DNA of 64,000 bases, from NCBI RefSeq assembly GCF_001429065.1, contig NZ_LMIB01000012.1, forward strand, positions 380,506 to 444,505. Direction: 5' to 3'. The position numbers were made by a program, and so were the translations under genes. The DNA is from Sphingomonas sp. Root710. Its GTDB lineage: Bacteria; Pseudomonadota; Alphaproteobacteria; Sphingomonadales; Sphingomonadaceae. Of the stretch, positions 17,668-26,876 are shown piece by piece (within the stretch, counting starts at the first letter, position 1; each line of letters opens with the position of its first letter). Below the pieces are notes generated by a model. The model searched no databases. It was not told the DNA's origin and was given only the letters and a program-made list of their open reading frames with translations.

Positions 17668-17910
17668 TCAGCCCTGCAATTTGGCGACGGCGTCGACCAG
17701 CTGGCCAATCGTCTCGATCTCGGCCTGCATGTTCATCGTGATGATGATGTCGAACTCGTCCTCGACTGCGGCGACGAAATCCATCACGGTCAGGCTGTCC
17801 CATTCGAGGTCGCCCGCGAAGGTCGTCGCGTCGGTCAGGTCGACGCCCTTCTTGTTAAAGGGTTCGATCTGTTCCGCCACGCGGGTGAAGATATCGTCTC
17901 GGTCGCTCAT
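17668..17910 (-). CDS. Dedicated acyl carrier protein for serine palmitoyltransferase
   Basis: 80 residues, acidic, with phosphopantetheine attachment at S39 in EWDSLTVMD. It is more divergent than the fatty-acid-synthase ACP (WDSL instead of LDSL). Its position directly before spt suggests it delivers the acyl group to that enzyme, as proposed for S. wittichii and for Caulobacter AcpR. ATG 17910 has AAGGGA 6 nt upstream. Confidence 0.9.
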   Translation of the reverse strand: MSDRDDIFTRVAEQIEPFNKKGVDLTDATTFAGDLEWDSLTVMDFVAAVEDEFDIIITMNMQAEIETIGQLVDAVAKLQG

Positions 17911-17982
17911 GCTAGTCCCTTAAAGCGATTTCGAGGCAGGAGGAAATAGCTGCCACCTCGGAAATCGCGGTCCAGTCAAAAC

Positions 17983-18007
17983 TGAACGGCTTTTGCCGTT
18001 CATTTTT
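17983..18007 (+). terminator. Bidirectional terminator-like hairpin in the acp / 18.1-kb intergenic region
   Basis: Perfect 8-bp stem TGAACGGC (17983-17990) / GCCGTTCA (17995-18002) with a TTTT loop, followed on the plus strand by TTTTT (18003-18007); a weaker T run also follows on the minus strand. It lies between two divergent genes with no plus-strand gene ending nearby, so it might end a short leader transcript or insulate the promoters. Confidence 0.6.
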
Positions 18008-18125
18008 GTTGTGCAGCGCATGACAAGCGATTGCGGCGGCTTCGCGGCAGCGACGCGGCGGCGCTTGGCAGCGGCGGGTTCGCGGTGCATGTATATGACA
18101 AGAAGAAGTCGAACCAGGGGGGCAT

Positions 18126-18668
18126 GTGTCGACCGAACCAGCCAATCCGAACGGACCGCGCGTTTATTCGCCAGACTTCGTCCACCTGCTCCGCACCACC
18201 CAGTCGATCCAGTATCAGCTCAGCCAGATGGCCGATCAGAAGGCTAACCTGCTGATGGGGACGACCTTCGTGATCTTCACGATTACGCTGGGGCAGATCA
18301 AGGGCGGCGGCCATCCGCCGCTGGCGCTGCTGATCCTGGGCGCCGCCGCCTTTCTGTCGGCGCTGCTTGCGGTGATGGCGGTGCTGCCGTCGACCAAGGT
18401 GCCGCCCAAGGCCGACGGCCCGGCCAATCTCCTGTTCTTCGGATCGTTCAGCCAGTTGAGCGAGGACGAGTTCGTCGCGATGATGCTGAAGACTGTCGAG
18501 ACCCATCAGGGTGTGTTCGAAGCCTTTGCGCACGACATCTACCAGAACGGCCGGGTGCTCGCCCGCAAGAAATACCGGCTGCTCGGCTATGCCTATAAGG
18601 TGCTGGTGCTGGGTCTGATCTGCAGCTTCGTCGCCTTCATCCTGCACTTTGCGGCGGGAATCGGCTAG
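18126..18668 (+). CDS. Two-helix membrane protein with Pycsar-effector-like (DUF5706) domain
   Basis: 180 residues from GTG 18126, with AGGGGGG upstream. An amphipathic helix with QYQLSQMADQKANLL leads into a transmembrane helix, then a second helix (about 60-82), a cytoplasmic stretch and a C-terminal hydrophobic segment. The Q-x(4)-M-A-D-x-K-A pattern before the first helix is what PycTM-type Pycsar effectors and DUF5706 proteins show. No nucleotide cyclase is encoded beside it. Its stop codon shares a CTAG with the convergent reductase gene. A defence role is possible but unproven. Confidence 0.7.
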   Translation: MSTEPANPNGPRVYSPDFVHLLRTTQSIQYQLSQMADQKANLLMGTTFVIFTITLGQIKGGGHPPLALLILGAAAFLSALLAVMAVLPSTKVPPKADGPANLLFFGSFSQLSEDEFVAMMLKTVETHQGVFEAFAHDIYQNGRVLARKKYRLLGYAYKVLVLGLICSFVAFILHFAAGIG

Positions 18669-19570
18669 AGCCACCCCTCCGATCGATACCAGCCCGCCGT
18701 CGCCTTCAGCCCTTCGGCGGCACTTACCTTGGGTTGCCAGATCGATGCGGGAGGCCGCTTCTGCACGACCCAATCGGGATGGCAGAAATAGCGAACCCGG
18801 TCGGGGGTGAGCTTGGCGCGATCACCGTGCCGCATCCGCTCCGCCATCGCCGCCAGCCGCAGCACGAAGCCCGGCACCGGCAGCGTCAGCAGGCGCGGAC
18901 GGCCGACGCCCTGCCCGATCAGCTTGCCGAACTCACGATGGCTATAGCCCTGGGACGCTCCGTCATCGGGCTCGTACACTTGCCCGACAGCGTCCTTGGC
19001 GCCAATGAGGTCGAGCAGCAGCCGGGCCAGATCGCCGGCTTCGATCAGCGATATCCGGCCCTTGGGCGGCAGCGGGAGAATGCCCTTGCGCCGGGCGACG
19101 CGGAACAGTTCCAGCATTTCGCGATCGCCCGCGCCGTAAATCGCCGGGGGCCGGACGATCGTCCAGTCGAGCGGTGACTGCACCACCATCGCCTCCGAAG
19201 CCGCCTTGGACCAGCCATAGTCGGACAGGTCAGGCTCTCGCGCCGACAGCGACGAGACGTGAATGAAGCGTTTCGCGCCGACCGCCTCGCTCGCGGTCAG
19301 CAGCGATGCCGTACCGGTGACGTTCGCTTCGACGAAACCGGCGAGCGCGGGCGCGTTGATCGCACCGGCGATGTGGATCACCGCATCGGCGCCCTCGGCC
19401 AGGTCGGCGAGCACGCGATGATCCTCGAGCGTGCCCTTGATCCATTCGACATTGGGCCGGGGCAACTGCGCGCTGCGGGTGAGCGCCTTGATATCATGGC
19501 CCCGCGCCGCCGCCTCGCGCAGGACATGGCCGCCCAGGAAGCCGGTGCCCCCGGTGATCGCGAGGATCAC
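18665..19570 (-). CDS. NAD(P)-dependent epimerase/reductase, candidate 3-oxo-sphingolipid reductase (CerR-like)
   Basis: 301 residues from GTG 19570. The Rossmann motif GGTGFLGG is at 7-14, with HVSSLSA and an active-site-type YGWSK (extended/atypical SDR). In Caulobacter the reductase CerR, encoded beside spt and acp, is annotated in the same way; here the gene is about 0.7 kb from acp with one gene between. Reduction of 3-oxo-ceramide or 3-oxo-sphinganine is therefore a reasonable guess. It overlaps the proB stop by 4 nt (GTGA), so it is translated from the obgE-proB transcript. Confidence 0.8.
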   Translation of the reverse strand: MILAITGGTGFLGGHVLREAAARGHDIKALTRSAQLPRPNVEWIKGTLEDHRVLADLAEGADAVIHIAGAINAPALAGFVEANVTGTASLLTASEAVGAKRFIHVSSLSAREPDLSDYGWSKAASEAMVVQSPLDWTIVRPPAIYGAGDREMLELFRVARRKGILPLPPKGRISLIEAGDLARLLLDLIGAKDAVGQVYEPDDGASQGYSHREFGKLIGQGVGRPRLLTLPVPGFVLRLAAMAERMRHGDRAKLTPDRVRYFCHPDWVVQKRPPASIWQPKVSAAEGLKATAGWYRSEGWL

Positions 19571-20691
19571 AGCAGTACCATATGGTCGCGATGGACCAGC
19601 GCCGATCGCGGCGCATAGCCGAGGATCGCCTCGAGCGCCTCGCTGCGCCGGCCGACGATCTTGCCCGCGTCTGCCGCGTCATATTCGGCAAGGCCGCGCG
19701 CTAGCACATGCCCGTCGGGACCCGCGATGTTCACGACGTCGCCGCGCGCAAAACGCCCGTCGACCGAGACCGCGCCCGCGGCGAGCAGGCTGCGCCCTTG
19801 CGCCAGCGCCTTCGCCGCGCCGGCATCGACGATGATCTGTCCCTTGACGGTGAGCCGCCCCGCGAGCCACGCCTTGCGCGCCCCGCCGATCTTGTCGCCG
19901 ACGAAGATCGTGCCGCGCCCGTCGGCGTCGAACGCAGCGAGCGGACGATCACGCTTGCCCGAGATGATGGCGAGATGGGCGCCCGAATGCTGCGCGATCC
20001 GCGCCGCTTCGAGCTTGGACACCATGCCCCCCGATCCCATGCCCGAGGCCGACCCGCTGTCGGCCATCGCCCGGATCTTCGCATCGATGCGGCGGACCTC
20101 GGGGACCAGCTTCGCGCTGGAATCCCGGTGCGGATTGGCGGTGTATAGGCCGTCGATGTCGGACAGCAGGATGACGCCCTGCGCCTCGGCCGCCTGGCCG
20201 ATCCGCGCCGCCAGCCGGTCATTGTCGCCGAAGCGGATTTCCTCGGTCGCGACCGAGTCATTCTCGTTGATCACCGGCACAACGCCGAGACTGAGCAGCC
20301 GGTCGAGGGTCGAGGCGGCATTGAGATAGCGGCGGCGATCCTCGAGGTCGTCGAGCGTCACCAGCATCTGCGCGGCGGTCAGCCCCCGTTCACCGAGCAG
20401 TTCGGCCCAGCAGTGCGACAGCGCGATCTGTCCGGTCGCCGCCGCCGCCTGCGCATCCTCCAGACTGGCGCGTCCGCCCTTGGCAAGGCGGAGCCGCCGC
20501 GCGCCGAGCGCGATCGCACCCGACGACACCACGGCTATCTTCTGGCCGGCGCGGTGGCGCGCGGCGATGTCGGCCACGACCCCCGCGAGCCAGTCACGAC
20601 GCAGCAGCCCCTGCGGATCGACGAGCAGCGCCGACCCGATCTTGACGATCAGGCGCGGACAGTTGGCGGGCAAAAAATAATCCGCGATCAT
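19567..20691 (-). CDS. proB: Glutamate 5-kinase
   Basis: 374 residues from ATG 20691. The amino-acid kinase domain shows VKIGSALL, AVVSSGAIALG, INENDSVATEEIRFGDND and SDIDGLYTANP, and a C-terminal PUA domain occupies about residues 275-360. It catalyses the first step of proline synthesis from glutamate. It lies 4 nt behind obgE and overlaps the reductase gene. The obgE-proB order is common in alphaproteobacteria. Confidence 0.95.
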   Translation of the reverse strand: MIADYFLPANCPRLIVKIGSALLVDPQGLLRRDWLAGVVADIAARHRAGQKIAVVSSGAIALGARRLRLAKGGRASLEDAQAAAATGQIALSHCWAELLGERGLTAAQMLVTLDDLEDRRRYLNAASTLDRLLSLGVVPVINENDSVATEEIRFGDNDRLAARIGQAAEAQGVILLSDIDGLYTANPHRDSSAKLVPEVRRIDAKIRAMADSGSASGMGSGGMVSKLEAARIAQHSGAHLAIISGKRDRPLAAFDADGRGTIFVGDKIGGARKAWLAGRLTVKGQIIVDAGAAKALAQGRSLLAAGAVSVDGRFARGDVVNIAGPDGHVLARGLAEYDAADAGKIVGRRSEALEAILGYAPRSALVHRDHMVLL

Positions 20692-20695
20692 CGGA

Positions 20696-21748
<1,053 letters not shown>

Positions 21749-21835
21749 TTATACGAAATGGCGGCGAAAAGAACCCTCCCGGCCACAGACGCTCGGTCAT
21801 GCCGAACAAGGTCTGCATGACGATGGAGGAGGAAG

Positions 21836-22408
21836 CTACCAGCCCCGCATCGTTTGCAGCTGGTGCGCGATCGTCTTCCGCGCCGTGTCGCGGGGGACTT
21901 CGAGCGCCTTGGCGATCGCCCCGCCGATCAGGCCTTCGCCCAGCGCGGTGAGCACCAGCATCTGCGTGATCTGGCGGAGGGGCGCCCCGCGATGCTCGCC
22001 GAGCTCCTCGATCAGGTTATGCACGGCGTCGAGGATGGGCGTCAGGCCGTCATGCTCTCCCGACAGGATCATCCACGACATCAGCGCCGCCATGCCCTGT
22101 TTTTCGAAGGCGTCGAAGGTGATGTCGACGACCTCGCGGATGTCGCCCTCGGTCTGTCGCTGGCGCAACACGGCCTCGCCGATTTCTGCGGTGATCCGCG
22201 CGACCATCATCTCTGCCATCGCCCTGCGCAATTCGCCCGCCGAACCGAAATGGTGGAGGATATTGGCGTGGGTGCGGTTGATTCGCTTGGCGACCGCCAT
22301 CAGCGTCACCGCCTGCGGCCCTTCTTCGATCAGGATCGCGCGAGCCGCCTCAAGAGCGATCTGGCGCATTTCCTCTGTCGACAGGCGCGAACGTGTGTGC
22401 GGCATCAT
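21836..22408 (-). CDS. TetR/AcrR family transcriptional regulator
   Basis: 190 residues from the paired ATGs at 22408/22405, with AAGGG upstream; a longer frame to 22498 runs through a hairpin and is rejected. The helix-turn-helix covers about residues 10-55 (ALEAARAILIEEG, AVAKRINRTHANILHHFGS). The C-terminal domain would bind an unknown ligand. It stands alone, not divergent from any obvious target. Confidence 0.87.
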   Translation of the reverse strand: MMPHTRSRLSTEEMRQIALEAARAILIEEGPQAVTLMAVAKRINRTHANILHHFGSAGELRRAMAEMMVARITAEIGEAVLRQRQTEGDIREVVDITFDAFEKQGMAALMSWMILSGEHDGLTPILDAVHNLIEELGEHRGAPLRQITQMLVLTALGEGLIGGAIAKALEVPRDTARKTIAHQLQTMRGW

Positions 22409-22478
22409 AAGCCCTTGCAAGGATAGGGAGCTTAACGCCGGAACCTCCGCCGGCGCGTGCGCGCCGTGGTTCCACCCC

Positions 22479-22512
22479 AACGCGGCGGCGCATAGCATCG
22501 CGCCGCCGCGTT
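22479..22512. repeat. Perfect 13-bp GC hairpin upstream of the TetR gene
   Basis: AACGCGGCGGCGC (22479-22491) pairs exactly with 22500-22512 across an 8-nt loop. There is no U-tract on either strand next to the stem. It lies between the end of the GNAT gene and the TetR gene, so it may be a weak minus-strand terminator or an mRNA 3'-end structure. Confidence 0.6.
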
Positions 22513-22589
22513 ACCCCGTAGATTTTTCTGTCATCGTTGCAAGGCGCGCTTTGCGCCGGCCCAGCTGGACGCGGCAGCCACGACCGCCT

Positions 22590-23159
22590 TCAGGCGGCCA
22601 GGGCGTCCTCACGGTCGTAACCGCTATGGGCCGGGGCGCGGCCCGCCGAAGCGCCAGCCTTGCGTACGAAGTCGATGCAGGATTCGACCGACTCACGCGA
22701 ACGGCAGCTGCGCATGCTGATATTGCCGGTCGGCTCGAAGCCGAGCTTGTGCAGTACCCGCGCCGAACTGGGGTTATCGACGAAATGCCCGGCGAAGAGC
22801 TTTGGCAAACGCAGGCTGCGATCAGCCATCTCCACGACGGCGCGTCCCGCCTCGGTGGCGAAGCCCAGCCCCCAATAGGGGCGTGCGATCCAGTAACCGA
22901 GTTCAGCGCCGCCATCGCGTGCGTCGAGCCCGATGCCACCGACGAGACGCGGTGCGCCATGGGTGCGCGCGAAGATCAGCAAATTGGGCAGCGGCCCCTG
23001 ATCCATCGCCAGAAAGGACTCGGCGTCATCGATGCCATAGGGCCAGGGGACGCGCGCGAGATTGCCGGCGACCGAAAAATCGTCGAGCGCAGCCGCCAAA
23101 GCGGGCGCGTCTTCCTTCCAGCCGGGACGCAGCAAAAGCCGCGGGGTACGTGCGAACAT
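22590..23159 (-). CDS. GNAT N-acetyltransferase, RimJ/RimL-like
   Basis: 189 residues from ATG 23159. It opens with RTPRLLLRPGWKEDAPAL, the usual start of RimJ-type acetyltransferases, with the acetyl-CoA region ELGYWIARPYWGLGFATEA and late NPSSARVLHKLGFEPTG. It probably acetylates an alpha-amino group or a small amine. The start has only a distant G-rich site, so a start further upstream is possible. No operon partner. Confidence 0.88.
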   Translation of the reverse strand: MFARTPRLLLRPGWKEDAPALAAALDDFSVAGNLARVPWPYGIDDAESFLAMDQGPLPNLLIFARTHGAPRLVGGIGLDARDGGAELGYWIARPYWGLGFATEAGRAVVEMADRSLRLPKLFAGHFVDNPSSARVLHKLGFEPTGNISMRSCRSRESVESCIDFVRKAGASAGRAPAHSGYDREDALAA

Positions 23160-23339
23160 TTTGGTAGAAACTCCCTCTCCGCACCCCCGAAAACGCCTTT
23201 GCGCGCAAAAGGTTACAGGGCTGCGACAATAATTTGAGGGAGACACGAAAAAGGGAGCCGGTGCTACCGTCTCCCCTCGCGATCCGCCTTGACGGATCCT
23301 CGGGTCGCCCTCTGGACGACCCGAATATGGGCTCGTCCG

Positions 23340-23609
23340 TTACTCGGCCGCTTCGGCCAGCGCGTCGACGCTCACATATTTCCGGCCGAGCTTGCCGCTG
23401 TGAAAAGCGACGCGGCCTTCGGTGAGCGCGAACAGGGTGTGGTCCTTGCCAATGCCGACATTGCGGCCCGGATAAACCTTGGTGCCGCGCTGGCGGATGA
23501 TGATGTTCCCGCCGATCACGACTTCGCCACCGAACTTCTTGACGCCAAGGCGGCGGCCGGCCGAGTCACGACCGTTGCGCGAAGAGCCGCCTGCTTTCTT
23601 ATGTGCCAT
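23340..23609 (-). CDS. rpmA: 50S ribosomal protein L27
   Basis: 89 residues. The N-terminus [16 protein letters not shown] without a leader peptide is the standard gram-negative L27 start, followed by LGVKKFGGE and IIRQRGTK. L27's N-terminal tail reaches the peptidyl-transferase centre. It follows rplU by 27 nt. Confidence 0.98.
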   Translation of the reverse strand: MAHKKAGGSSRNGRDSAGRRLGVKKFGGEVVIGGNIIIRQRGTKVYPGRNVGIGKDHTLFALTEGRVAFHSGKLGRKYVSVDALAEAAE

Positions 23610-23636
23610 CTCAAACTACTCCGTTTGGCTCTTCGA

Positions 23637-23999
23637 TCAGGCTTCGGCAGCCGCAGGCGCTTCCGCCTTGGCCTTCGCCGGTGCCTTCTTCGCCTTGGCT
23701 TCGCCGCCAATCGACAGGATCTTCAGGATCGTGTGCTGCTGACGGTGGCCGTTGCGGCGACGATAATTGTGGCGGCGGCGCTTCTTGAAGACGATGACCT
23801 TCTCGCCCTTCGCCTGTGCGACGATCTCGGCCGACACGGTCAGACCCTTCACGTCCTTGAGCTCAGCGCCTTCGCCGGCCAGCAGGACATCGCCCAGCGA
23901 CACGGTTGCACCTGCATCGCCCTCGATCTTCTCGACGACGATCTTGTCTCCTGCGGCAACGCGATACTGCTTGCCGCCCGTGCGCACGATAGCGAACAT
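23637..23999 (-). CDS. rplU: 50S ribosomal protein L21
   Basis: 120 residues from ATG 23999 ([14 protein letters not shown]). The L21 core ends with [16 protein letters not shown], followed by the family's LKILSI and an Ala/Lys-rich C-terminal tail longer than in E. coli, common in sphingomonads. First gene of rplU-rpmA. GAGGG sits just upstream of the start; an in-frame ATG three codons earlier is less likely. Confidence 0.97.
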   Translation of the reverse strand: MFAIVRTGGKQYRVAAGDKIVVEKIEGDAGATVSLGDVLLAGEGAELKDVKGLTVSAEIVAQAKGEKVIVFKKRRRHNYRRRNGHRQQHTILKILSIGGEAKAKKAPAKAKAEAPAAAEA

Positions 24000-24076
24000 G
24001 GCCCTCATCACTTCTTCAAATCTGTTAGCGCAAAGGCAATGGCTCACAGCCATGAACCCCTGCGCGGGAAAGCGGT

Positions 24077-24105
24077 CCGCTAAAGGGAGAGCGCCGGAAA
24101 GTCAA
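24077..24105 (-). promoter_or_regulatory. Candidate sigma70-type promoter for rplU-rpmA
   Basis: On the minus strand TTGACT (24105-24100) is followed after 17 nt by TAGCGG (24082-24077). The -35 is good and the -10 poor. It is the only TTGAC element between hspQ and rplU and lies 78 nt upstream of the rplU start. A short palindrome AATATCG/CGATATT near 24161-24180 lies further upstream. Confidence 0.35.
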
Positions 24106-24217
24106 CCATCATGGGGCCGCCAAACCGCAACAATTCCGTCATTCCGGCGGAACACCGCAATATCGGGCGCGCGATATTCGCCCGATCAGGCTAAACACAC
24201 GGCCGATGATTCGCCGC

Positions 24218-24610
24218 TTAATGGCGATGCTCACGCCGGAGCCGGTAGCGGCCGTCGGCATAGCTGTCGAACAGCCCGGCGATCGCCGGATGGTCGATCA
24301 TCTCGTCGCTGTCGTCATGGACCAGGTTCTGCTGGCTGACATAGGCGATGTAATTGCTTTCGCTGTTCTCGGCGAAGAGATGATAGAAGGGCTGGTCCTT
24401 TGCAGGACGAATGTCCTCGGGAATCGCCTCATACCATTCCTCGCTGTTCGCAAAGACCGGATCGACATCAAAGATCACCCCCCGGAACTCGAACAACCGG
24501 TGCCGCACGACATCGCCAATCGCGAAGCGAGCGTGGCTGACGGGCGGGGAGATGATTCCCTGATGGGGAGCGCCGGTGACGGCGGGAATGGAAACATTCT
24601 TTTCGATCAC
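24218..24610 (-). CDS. hspQ: Heat shock protein HspQ
   Basis: 130 residues if GTG 24610 is used. The HspQ core is plain: ARFAIGDVVRHRLFEFRGVI, DVDPVFANSEEWY, KDQPFYHL and YVSQQNLV. HspQ modulates Lon-type proteolysis and is a DnaA-related heat-shock protein. No ATG lies in frame between the core and 24610, and the GTG lacks a clear ribosome site, so the start is unsure. The C-terminal tail beyond the core is about 25 residues. Confidence 0.85.
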   Translation of the reverse strand: MIEKNVSIPAVTGAPHQGIISPPVSHARFAIGDVVRHRLFEFRGVIFDVDPVFANSEEWYEAIPEDIRPAKDQPFYHLFAENSESNYIAYVSQQNLVHDDSDEMIDHPAIAGLFDSYADGRYRLRREHRH

Positions 24611-24735
24611 ATCGATCAATGTAGGGAAGTATCGCCGACTTGCAAGCAGGTGCTTGGCAAGCGCCGATCCTTCGTCTAATGCCCCGCCCCTATCGACTGG
24701 CAAGCGGCTCCACGGCCTCTTGCTCGCTCCTCTGC

Positions 24736-24825
<90 letters not shown>

Positions 24826-24880
24826 TGAGGCTTCTCGCGATCTGCGGGGTCACCCCTTCCGGTGAATGGGACAGGTTTCG

Positions 24881-25507
24881 TCAGGCCGCTTCGCGCCGCC
24901 GCCGCAGCAGCGCGAGCACATATATGACCAGCGCCACGCCCGCGAAGAGGAACCACTGCCCGGCATAACCGCGGTGGTTGTTGGGAATGGTTTCGATAGA
25001 AGGCGGTACGCTCGGCGACAGGCCGGGCGCCGCGCCTTCGAGAACCAGCAATAGCGGCGTCCCCCCCTTCGCGTCGCCCAGCACGCGCTTTGCCAGCACA
25101 TCGTCGGGAATGAGCCGCCCGCCCGCTTCGATTCGCTGGCCGGGTGCCGGCAGGTCGGGTTTCGCGTCGATCGCGCGCCAGCCGAGGTCCACCATGATCA
25201 GCCGCCCGTCGATCAGCGCGCAGCCGACGATGTTGCGGAAGCCGGTCCGGCCGCGTCGGTCCATGCCGCCGAGCAAGGTCGGTGCGGTGGTTATCCGGCA
25301 CAGGATATGCGCGCGGCGAAAGGCGACCTTGTCGGTCGAATCAGCCGGGGGCAGCCCGTAGAGCGCGGCCTCACCGGCATTGGCGCGATAGCTGGCGAGG
25401 AGCGATTCCTTCCATTCCGCACGGCGCAGCTGCCAGATCCCTAGCGCGATCATCGCGGCCACTGCAGCTCCGACGATCAGCGTCGGGATGAAGGGAAGAC
25501 GGCGCAT
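24881..25507 (-). CDS. SURF1 family cytochrome oxidase assembly protein
   Basis: 208 residues from ATG 25507. One transmembrane helix near each end (about 8-26 and 183-201) flanks a periplasmic domain with the family's GIWQLRRAEWKE, VDLGWR and NNHRGYAGQWF motifs. SURF1 helps insert heme a into subunit I of aa3-type oxidase. Its start overlaps the DUF983 stop (TGATG). Last gene of the cox operon. Confidence 0.92.
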   Translation of the reverse strand: MRRLPFIPTLIVGAAVAAMIALGIWQLRRAEWKESLLASYRANAGEAALYGLPPADSTDKVAFRRAHILCRITTAPTLLGGMDRRGRTGFRNIVGCALIDGRLIMVDLGWRAIDAKPDLPAPGQRIEAGGRLIPDDVLAKRVLGDAKGGTPLLLVLEGAAPGLSPSVPPSIETIPNNHRGYAGQWFLFAGVALVIYVLALLRRRREAA

Positions 25508-25890
25508 CAATCGGGCATCCGGATGCGTCCCTCACGGGCAGCATTCCTATATTCGAGCGCGAGCAGCAGCCCCTTGGCTATGCGCAGCAGCCCGATGGTG
25601 AGGATGAGGGTCAGCGGCGCCCAGAGCAGCAGGTGGAGCCAGAATGGCGGCGCGTAGGTGAGTTCCACGATGATCGCGAGCAGACTGACCAGCCCGCCAA
25701 CGATCATGATCAGGAACGCCGCCGCGCCGTCACCGACGTTGAATCCGCGATAATCGAGGCCGCATGCCGGGCAGATGTCGGCGAAGCGCAGGAAGGTCGC
25801 GAACAGCCCTGGCGCCCCGCAACGGGGGCAGAGGCCGCGGATGGCCGCATCGAGCGGCGCGGGCGGCGTTGGTGCGGGGGTCTCGGGTAT
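25507..25890 (-). CDS. DUF983 family zinc-ribbon membrane protein, apparent AUA start
   Basis: About 127 residues. The N-terminal zinc ribbon has CPRCG and CPACG, followed by DYRGFNVGDGAAAF and two transmembrane helices, all typical of DUF983 proteins of cox operons. No ATG, GTG or TTG lies in frame between the upstream stop and the zinc ribbon. The only codon with a well-placed ribosome site (GGAG, 7 nt) is ATA at 25890, which also gives the expected N-terminal length. Either an AUA start or a mutated or misread ATG is implied. Confidence 0.8.
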   Translation of the reverse strand: MPETPAPTPPAPLDAAIRGLCPRCGAPGLFATFLRFADICPACGLDYRGFNVGDGAAAFLIMIVGGLVSLLAIIVELTYAPPFWLHLLLWAPLTLILTIGLLRIAKGLLLALEYRNAAREGRIRMPD

Positions 25891-25905
25891 CGATCTGCTC
25901 CGGTC

Positions 25906-25947
25906 AAAAGAAAGGGCGCGGCGACAGTATATCCTGCCGCCGCGCCC
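25906..25947 (-). terminator. Rho-independent terminator between ctaE and DUF983
   Basis: On the minus strand a 10-bp stem (25947-25938 with 25923-25914) is followed by TTTCTTTT. It lies inside the cox cluster and ends within 5 nt of the DUF983 ribosome site, so it may reduce expression of DUF983 and SURF1 relative to the structural genes. Confidence 0.8.
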
Positions 25948-25973
25948 CCGTCATTTCTTGCGATCGGCCCGGA

Positions 25974-26843
25974 TCAGCCGCCGTGAACCGGCGCGCCCCA
26001 GCCGCCCCAGACATAGACGACGACGAACAGGAACAGCCATACGACGTCGACGAAATGCCAGTACCAGGCAGCCGCCTCGAAGCCGAAATGCTGCTTCGGG
26101 GTGAAGTCGCCCCGATAAGCCCGGACCAGGCAGACGATCAGGAAGATCGTGCCGATCAATACGTGGAAGCCGTGAAAGCCGGTCGCCATGTAGAAGGCTG
26201 CCGAATAGTTCAGTCCTTTGAAGCCGAACGGCGCGTGCATGTACTCATAAGCCTGGATCGAGGTGAACAGCGCACCCAGAATGATCGTCAGCCACAGACC
26301 CTTCTTCAGGCCGTCACGATCGCCGTGGATCAGGGCGTGGTGCGCCCAGGTCACAGTCGTGCCCGAGCACAGCAGGATCAGCGTGTTGAGCAGCGGGAAG
26401 TGGAAGGCGTCGATGACCTCGAGGCCCTTGGGCGGCCACACGCCCGCGGCGTGGGTGATGCTGTTCGGGCCCTCGATCAGCGAGGTTACGCCTTCCTTAT
26501 ATTCCAGTGCGACCGGGAAGAGCGAGAAATCGAACCAGGCCCAGAACCAGCCGACGAAGAACATCACTTCCGACGCGATGAACAGGATCATGCCGTAGCG
26601 CAGGTGCAGCTGCACGACCGGGGTATGATCACCGGCATGCGCCTCGCGGATCACGTCCGACCACCAGCTGAACATCGTGAACAGCACGCCGATCAGGCCG
26701 GCGAAGAACACATAGCCGCCGAAGGCCGCCTTATGCATCCACATGATGCCGCCCGACGCCATGGTCAGCGCCGACATCGAGCCGATCAGCGGCCAGATGC
26801 TCGGCGGTAGGATATGATAATCGTGGCTCTTGGCTCCGGCCAT
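25974..26843 (-). CDS. ctaE: Cytochrome c oxidase subunit III
   Basis: 289 residues with seven predicted transmembrane helices. Family blocks are visible: [10 protein letters not shown] at the N-terminus, [40 protein letters not shown] and the C-terminal [14 protein letters not shown]. Subunit III stabilises the aa3 core and oxygen supply. It is 33 nt downstream of ctaG and followed by a terminator. Confidence 0.97.
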   Translation of the reverse strand: MAGAKSHDYHILPPSIWPLIGSMSALTMASGGIMWMHKAAFGGYVFFAGLIGVLFTMFSWWSDVIREAHAGDHTPVVQLHLRYGMILFIASEVMFFVGWFWAWFDFSLFPVALEYKEGVTSLIEGPNSITHAAGVWPPKGLEVIDAFHFPLLNTLILLCSGTTVTWAHHALIHGDRDGLKKGLWLTIILGALFTSIQAYEYMHAPFGFKGLNYSAAFYMATGFHGFHVLIGTIFLIVCLVRAYRGDFTPKQHFGFEAAAWYWHFVDVVWLFLFVVVYVWGGWGAPVHGG

Positions 26844-26876
26844 TTTCGTGCCCCTGATGGTCTGATGAAACGTCCC

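Noticed and set aside
18126-18668. Complete Pycsar defence operon
   Set aside because: Only an effector-like domain is present; no nucleotide cyclase gene lies next to it.
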